A stretch of 17,030 nt of DNA, taken from a bacterium. Lineage in GTDB: Bacteria; Patescibacteriota; Microgenomatia; Woykebacterales; RBG-16-39-9b. The translations under genes and the position numbers were made by a program. Each line of letters begins with the position of its first letter. Positions within the stretch are counted from its first letter, which is position 1. The notes beneath the pieces are model-generated. The model was not told the DNA's origin. It saw only the letters and a program-made list of their open reading frames with translations, and did not search any database. The DNA lies in contig JAUYHE010000065.1 in NCBI GenBank assembly GCA_030690175.1, positions 1-17,030 on the forward strand. The letters are read 5' to 3'. This document shows positions 13,454 through 17,030 of the stretch, one piece after another.

Positions 13454-13483
13454 AGGTCAGGCGGGTTGCCTTGACCTCTTTTT
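13454..13483 (+). terminator. Intrinsic terminator of murJ-lepA, inside the convergent gene
   Basis: AGGTCA-GGC (13454-13462) pairs with GCC-T-TGACCT (13468-13477), with one bulged T, and is followed by CTTTTT (13478-13483). The hairpin overlaps the last codons and the stop of the minus-strand zinc-ribbon gene. The two transcription units would therefore overlap by about 30-75 nt at their 3' ends. Confidence 0.6.
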
Positions 13484-13705
13484 GGCCACCGCACCAAGAA
13501 TAATTTCGTGGTCGAGAACAACTCCGCAGTTTGGACAGACGGCTCTGTCAGGTTCTTCTGTTCTGAAGCCTTTGGTCAAACCGTAGGAGTGGGCTGAGTT
13601 TTGAGTTTCAAGCCTAACCCCTAAGTTTAGACAGATTGGGCAGATGACCTTTTTCTCCAGACCATACCACGGATGACTCCTGTCATACTCGAAGTTGTAC
13701 CACAC
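13457..13705 (-). CDS. Zinc-ribbon protein of unknown function (82 aa)
   Basis: This 82-aa protein has two CxxC pairs, CPIC (C22, C25) and CPNC (C57, C60), spaced as in a four-cysteine zinc ribbon. The N-terminus is aromatic (MWYNFEYDRSHPWYG) and the C-terminus basic (KKRSRQPA). I recognise no named family. Such ribbons bind nucleic acid or act as small scaffold domains. The start is a GTG at 13705 preceded by AAGGAGG with 5 nt spacing, one of the best SDs in the window. Its codons are more GC-rich than those of its neighbours (several AGG and GTC), a feature shared with the 55-aa ORF at 312. It is monocistronic, convergent with lepA and divergent from the hrcA operon. Confidence 0.75.
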   Translation of the reverse strand: MWYNFEYDRSHPWYGLEKKVICPICLNLGVRLETQNSAHSYGLTKGFRTEEPDRAVCPNCGVVLDHEIILGAVAKKRSRQPA

Positions 13706-13744
13706 GCGCTCCTCCTTGCAATCTCTTTCCTATCGGGAATCTAT

Positions 13745-13758
13745 TAGACACCTGTCTA
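13745..13758. repeat. Short inverted repeat between divergent units
   Basis: TAGACA-CC-TGTCTA is a perfect 6-bp inverted repeat located 40 bp upstream of the zinc-ribbon start and 22 bp before the hrcA -35 box. It has the shape of a dimeric repressor operator. No regulator can be named, and no clear minus-strand promoter was found next to it. Confidence 0.35.
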
Positions 13759-13779
13759 CAAAGGGCTGTCGGGGAGAAC

Positions 13780-13808
13780 TTGACAACCTTTAGCACTCGT
13801 GGTAGATT
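13780..13808 (+). promoter_or_regulatory. Promoter of the hrcA heat-shock operon
   Basis: A perfect -35 TTGACA (13780-13785) is followed after 17 bp by TAGATT (13803-13808). Transcription would begin near 13815, leaving a leader of about 49 nt before the hrcA ATG, with AGGTG (13852-13856) as SD. The CIRCE-like element covers the spacer and the -10, so a bound repressor would block polymerase. Confidence 0.75.
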
Positions 13809-13816
13809 TGTGCTAC
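13790..13816 (+). promoter_or_regulatory. CIRCE-like HrcA operator
   Basis: The left half TTAGCACTC (13790-13798) is a perfect CIRCE half-site. After exactly 9 nt the right half reads TTGTGCTAC (13808-13816), matching the consensus GAGTGCTAA at six of nine positions. Spacing, location over the -10 box and the adjacent hrcA gene make the assignment firm despite the decayed right half. Confidence 0.82.
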
Positions 13817-13863
13817 TTCAGTTTAGGTTTGAATTGGAGCATCTGGACAACAGGTGTACTTTT

Positions 13864-14595
13864 ATGGCAGAACTTTCTGACCGACAAAAAAACCTCCTAA
13901 AATCAATTATCGATGAATACATTGAAGCAGCCGAGCCAGTCGGCAGTGAGGTGATTGTGGAAAAATATTCCCTCGGTGTTTCTCCGGCAACAGTGCGAAA
14001 CGAAATGGCTGCCTTGACCCGCGAAGGATACCTCGCCCAACCCCACACCAGCGCCGGTCGTATCCCGACACCAATGGGTTTAAAACTGTACATTAAAGAA
14101 CTCATGAAAGAGCAAGAGGTACCAGTCAAAGATGAGGTGCAAATAAAAGAAAATCTTTGGGATCACCGTTTTCACTTCCACCGCCTTTTAAAACAAGCTA
14201 CCAAAGAACTAGCCGAAAAAACAGGTACGTTGGCTGTGGCTACTACCGAAGAAGGCGATCTGTACCAATCGGGCGCTTACAGCATTTTGGATATGCCCGA
14301 ATTTTACGACATGGATCTTACCAAGGCCATTCTAATGTTGGCCGACCGCAGCGAAATGTTAGGTGAAATTTTGGATCGAGTAGTTATCAACGAACCAGTA
14401 GTAACCATTTTGGGGGGCGATCTTGGTAGCGAGTATTTAGAGTACTGCGGTTTCGTGGTGGCGCCCTTTGGTTCTGGTAAGAAAAATGCTGGGGTGATTG
14501 GCGTGCTGGGGCCAACGCGAATGCCTTATCCGCGAGTAGTTCCTACAGTTCGTTATTTTGGGGATCTTCTTACAGAGCTAGTCAGTACTTGGTAA
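13864..14595 (+). CDS. hrcA: Heat-inducible transcription repressor HrcA (short form)
   Basis: This 243-aa repressor binds CIRCE and shuts off chaperone genes when GroEL or DnaK capacity is free. The winged-helix DNA-binding domain covers about residues 1-75, with ELSDRQKNLLKSIIDEYI, GVSPATVRNEMAALTREGYL and the family signature HTSAGRIPT (61-69). The C-terminal GVIGVLGPTRMPYPRVVPTVRYFGD matches the HrcA dimerisation end. It is about 100 residues shorter than Bacillus HrcA, so the inserted middle domain is reduced. ATG 13864 was preferred over TTG 13780 because the promoter and the operator lie between them and an AGGTG sits 7 nt upstream. It heads the operon with grpE and dnaK and probably autoregulates. 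Confidence 0.92.
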   Translation: MAELSDRQKNLLKSIIDEYIEAAEPVGSEVIVEKYSLGVSPATVRNEMAALTREGYLAQPHTSAGRIPTPMGLKLYIKELMKEQEVPVKDEVQIKENLWDHRFHFHRLLKQATKELAEKTGTLAVATTEEGDLYQSGAYSILDMPEFYDMDLTKAILMLADRSEMLGEILDRVVINEPVVTILGGDLGSEYLEYCGFVVAPFGSGKKNAGVIGVLGPTRMPYPRVVPTVRYFGDLLTELVSTW

Positions 14596-14649
14596 TTTTA
14601 GTTAAAGTTAAAGCCGCTGGAGATTTACCGCGCCTTCAGATCTTAAAAT

Positions 14650-15126
14650 ATGTCAAAAAAGACAAAAAAAGAGGAATTGCACAAAATTGAAGAATTGGAG
14701 GCCCAATTAAAAAGAGCGCTGGCCGATTACGCAAATTTACAACGTAGAATTGACGAAGACAAAAATCAAATCGCGGGTCACATCAAAAGCGTCTTTTTAA
14801 TTAAATTTTTGCCTATACTAGATACTTTGGAGGCAGCGCAAAAAGAAGCTGGATTGGATGGTGCCAAGGGGATTTTGCAAGGGGTCGATTTAGCGGTTAG
14901 GGAGTTCAAAAAACTTTTTAAGGAAGAGGGTGTGGAAGAAGTGGATACCAGTGGCGAATTTAATCCAAATCACCACGAGGCGATTGAGGTAGTTGAGAGC
15001 CAATCAGGATCTGGAGCCTCTTTTGACAACCGGGTGGTCCAAGTTTTAGAAAAAGGGTATCGACTCGATAATAAAATCTTGAGAGCGGCCAAAGTAAAAG
15101 TAGAAAAGAAAAAGGCAGGTAAATAA
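14650..15126 (+). CDS. grpE: GrpE nucleotide-exchange factor of DnaK
   Basis: This 158-aa homodimeric co-chaperone speeds ADP release from DnaK. A long N-terminal coiled coil with EELHKIEELEAQLKRALADY and the family segment ANLQRRIDEDK (about residues 33-43) leads to the FLPILDTLEAA helix. A C-terminal beta-domain follows, with GVDLAVREFKKLF, FNPNHHEAIEV, VVQVLEKGYRLDNKILRAAKVKV, all typical. The acidic N-terminal tail is short. It begins 54 nt after hrcA with no convincing SD, and is followed after 6 nt by a small membrane protein gene. No separate promoter is seen, so it should be controlled from the CIRCE promoter. Confidence 0.94.
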   Translation: MSKKTKKEELHKIEELEAQLKRALADYANLQRRIDEDKNQIAGHIKSVFLIKFLPILDTLEAAQKEAGLDGAKGILQGVDLAVREFKKLFKEEGVEEVDTSGEFNPNHHEAIEVVESQSGSGASFDNRVVQVLEKGYRLDNKILRAAKVKVEKKKAGK

Positions 15127-15132
15127 TTTATT

Positions 15133-15372
15133 ATGATTCGGGTGCTTTCATTAATATGGACATTGTTACTGGCCCTAATAGTAACGGGTATCAGCTTCTT
15201 TTATATAAGAGGAGAAGCCAGGGGATTTCCCTTTACGTTTTCTAAAGAGATCAGTGACCAGGTCGGCAAATTTGATTTTAACGTTTGGTCGATTGGGTTG
15301 GACGTCGTTTTTTGGTGGCTTATTTTTAGTATTCTTTGGATAGTTTTAAAAAATTATATTTTCGAAAGTTAA
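15133..15372 (+). CDS. Small two-helix membrane protein inside the grpE-dnaK operon
   Basis: The 79-aa product has two hydrophobic segments, about residues 6-25 and 53-73, joined by a polar loop with RGEARGFPFTFSKEISDQVGKF. I recognise no family. It lies 6 nt after grpE and 15 nt before dnaK, whose SD begins immediately after its stop codon. It must therefore share the heat-shock transcript. Neither an SD nor a promoter of its own is visible. Its placement suggests a membrane-stress or membrane-quality-control role beside DnaK, but this is inference from position alone. Confidence 0.65.
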   Translation: MIRVLSLIWTLLLALIVTGISFFYIRGEARGFPFTFSKEISDQVGKFDFNVWSIGLDVVFWWLIFSILWIVLKNYIFES

Positions 15373-15387
15373 AAGGAGGATAAAAGT

Positions 15388-17030
15388 ATGTCGAAAATTA
15401 TTGGGATAGATCTTGGTACAACTAATTCGGCTGTTGCCGTGGTCGAAGGCGGCCAGCCAAAAATAATCCACAGTAGCGAGGGAGAAAATGTTATTCCTTC
15501 GGTGGTGGATCCGGTAAAACGAGTCGCTGGGCGGGTTGCAAAACGCCAGCAGATCGTTAATCCAAAACAGACAATCTTTTCTGTAAAAAGACTTATGGGA
15601 CGCCGTTTCAAAGATGCCCATGTGCAGGAAGATATGAAATGGCTTCCTTACGAGATCAAAGAGGGAAAAGATGGAATGGCGGTAGTCGAAGTTGATGGTA
15701 AACAATACACTCCGCAGGAAATTTCCGCTCAAATTTTGCAGAAAATAAAGGCTGACGCTGAAAGCTATTTGGGCGAAAAGGTGACCGAGGCAGCGATTAC
15801 CGTCCCAGCTTATTTTGACGATTCGCAACGCCAAGCTACAAAGCAAGCCGGTGAAATTGCCGGGCTAGAAGTTAAACGGATCATTAATGAACCCACCGCG
15901 GCCGCCCTTGCCTACGGACTTGATAAAGAAAAAGCCCACACCATCGCTGTCTACGATCTTGGTGGTGGTACTTTTGATATTACGATTCTGGAACTTGGCG
16001 AAGGGGTTTTTGAGGTCAAGGCAACCGCTGGCGATACTCATTTGGGTGGGGATGATTTTGATCAAAAAATTATCGACTATCTAGTTGGGGAGTTTAAAAA
16101 AGAGCAAGGGATAGATTTGAAAGCTGATAAACAAGCCCTGCAAAGATTGCGCGACGGCTCGGAGAAAGCCAAGATTGAACTTTCCTCTACCACTGAAACC
16201 GAAATAAATATTCCGTACGTTACGGCGGATGCTTCGGGACCAAAACATCTGGTGATGAAACTCACTCGCGCCAAACTAGAAGGTTTAGTTTCTGATCTTA
16301 TCGAAAAAAGCTTCAAGGCGGTCGAACAAGCCATCAAAGATGCAAAAATCGAGGCTAGTAAAGTGGACGAAGTAGTTTTGGTTGGTGGCCAAACCCGAAT
16401 GCCGGCGGTTCAAGAAAAAGTAAAGAGCTTCTTTGGTAAAGAATCCCACAAGGGAATTAATCCCGACGAAGTAGTAGCTATCGGCGCTGCCATCCAGGGT
16501 GCGGTACTAACTGGAGAAATTAAAGACGTGGTGCTGCTAGACGTGACCCCCCTTTCTCTTGGAGTAGAAACTTTGGGCAGTGTTTCAACCGTTTTAATTC
16601 CTAGAAACACCACGGTTCCTACCCAAAAAAGCGAAATCTTTTCTACCGCTGCTGACAATCAAACATCTGTTGAAATCCACGTGTTGCAAGGTGAGCGACC
16701 GATGGCGGCCGATAATAAATCTCTTGGGCGGTTCATTCTTGACGGTGTACCACCGGCGCCTCGTGGCGTACCCCAAGTGGAAGTTACCTTTGATATTGAC
16801 GCCAACGGAATACTGGCTGTAACCGCGAAAGAAAAGACAACCGGTAAAGAACAATCAATAAAAATTACCGGCTCCACTGGTCTTTCCAAAGATGAAGTGG
16901 AAAAAATGCAAAAAGAAGCGGAATCTCATGCCGCGGAAGATGAAAAGAAGAAAGAATTGATAGAGGCCCGCAATATCGCCGACTCAATGGTTTACACCGC
17001 CGAAAAGGCTTTGAAGGATGCAGGAGACAA
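15388..17030 (+). CDS. dnaK: Chaperone DnaK (Hsp70), 3' end beyond the window
   Basis: 547 codons are present and the frame is open at the window edge, so roughly 60-90 residues of the C-terminal lid are missing. The ATPase domain begins [17 protein letters not shown] (6-22) and includes [24 protein letters not shown] (167-177) and DLGGGTFD (190-197). The linker [12 protein letters not shown] leads to the substrate-binding domain with IPRNTTVPT and [13 protein letters not shown]. DnaK folds or refolds proteins with GrpE and a J-protein. ATG 15388 has AAAGGAGG nine nucleotides upstream, the strongest SD in the operon, consistent with high output. It is the last gene seen in a CIRCE-controlled operon; a dnaJ may follow. 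Confidence 0.97.
   Translation, partial: MSKIIGIDLGTTNSAVAVVEGGQPKIIHSSEGENVIPSVVDPVKRVAGRVAKRQQIVNPKQTIFSVKRLMGRRFKDAHVQEDMKWLPYEIKEGKDGMAVVEVDGKQYTPQEISAQILQKIKADAESYLGEKVTEAAITVPAYFDDSQRQATKQAGEIAGLEVKRIINEPTAAALAYGLDKEKAHTIAVYDLGGGTFDITILELGEGVFEVKATAGDTHLGGDDFDQKIIDYLVGEFKKEQGIDLKADKQALQRLRDGSEKAKIELSSTTETEINIPYVTADASGPKHLVMKLTRAKLEGLVSDLIEKSFKAVEQAIKDAKIEASKVDEVVLVGGQTRMPAVQEKVKSFFGKESHKGINPDEVVAIGAAIQGAVLTGEIKDVVLLDVTPLSLGVETLGSVSTVLIPRNTTVPTQKSEIFSTAADNQTSVEIHVLQGERPMAADNKSLGRFILDGVPPAPRGVPQVEVTFDIDANGILAVTAKEKTTGKEQSIKITGSTGLSKDEVEKMQKEAESHAAEDEKKKELIEARNIADSMVYTAEKALKDAGD

Noticed and set aside
13780..13863. An upstream TTG start for HrcA at 13780.
   Set aside because: It would place the -35 box, CIRCE and the -10 inside the coding region; HrcA homology begins at 13864.
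15346..16854. Minus-strand frames opposite dnaK, up to 166 codons.
   Set aside because: They mirror the highly biased dnaK coding frame, which is unmistakable on the plus strand.

Overview
The window looks like chromosomal DNA of a Patescibacteria/CPR-type bacterium, perhaps of the Microgenomates or Katanobacteria side. That placement is inference from gene style: many compact versions of core proteins (thioredoxin 89 aa, PGK 332 aa, UvrD-like helicase 614 aa, HrcA 243 aa), very tight gene packing with short overlaps, an AT-leaning composition, and a mixture of genes with strong Shine-Dalgarno (SD) sequences and genes with none. No rRNA, tRNA, CRISPR array, insertion sequence or phage gene was recognised.

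Layout. (1) 1-814: a gene-poor stretch with one near-consensus extended -10 promoter, a long structured leader, an SD-led 55-aa small ORF (312-479) and a second structured stretch (520-812) with repeated perfect SD-like sequences. This is the best candidate for something undescribed. (2) 815-4205, minus strand: UvrD/PcrA-type helicase, then a 3D-domain cell-wall protein, then a FemAB-like aminoacyltransferase. (3) 4297-8145, plus strand: thioredoxin, phosphoglycerate kinase, triosephosphate isomerase, a LytR-CpsA-Psr protein and a probable DNA polymerase III delta-like protein, the last four nearly touching or overlapping. (4) 8149-9892, minus strand: ribosomal protein S20, then PilN-like and PilO-like type IV pilus assembly proteins and a 61-aa membrane peptide. 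(5) 9954-13406, plus strand: MurJ lipid II flippase and elongation factor 4 (LepA). (6) 13457-13705, minus strand: an 82-aa zinc-ribbon protein convergent with lepA. (7) 13780-17030, plus strand: a heat-shock operon with a CIRCE-like operator, hrcA - grpE - 79-aa membrane protein - dnaK (dnaK runs off the end).

How the genes fit together. MurJ, FemAB-like, 3D-domain and LCP proteins all belong to envelope building. PGK and TPI form a lower-glycolysis pair. The PilN/PilO pair belongs to a type IV pilus inner-membrane platform. The hrcA-dnaK block is the classic HrcA/CIRCE-controlled chaperone unit.

A recurrent regulatory pattern is a -10-like box ending 7-10 nt before a start codon that lacks an SD (rpsT, murJ, pgk, uvrD and the 3D gene), which suggests leaderless mRNAs. 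All structures and promoters were read by eye; no folding or database search was run.
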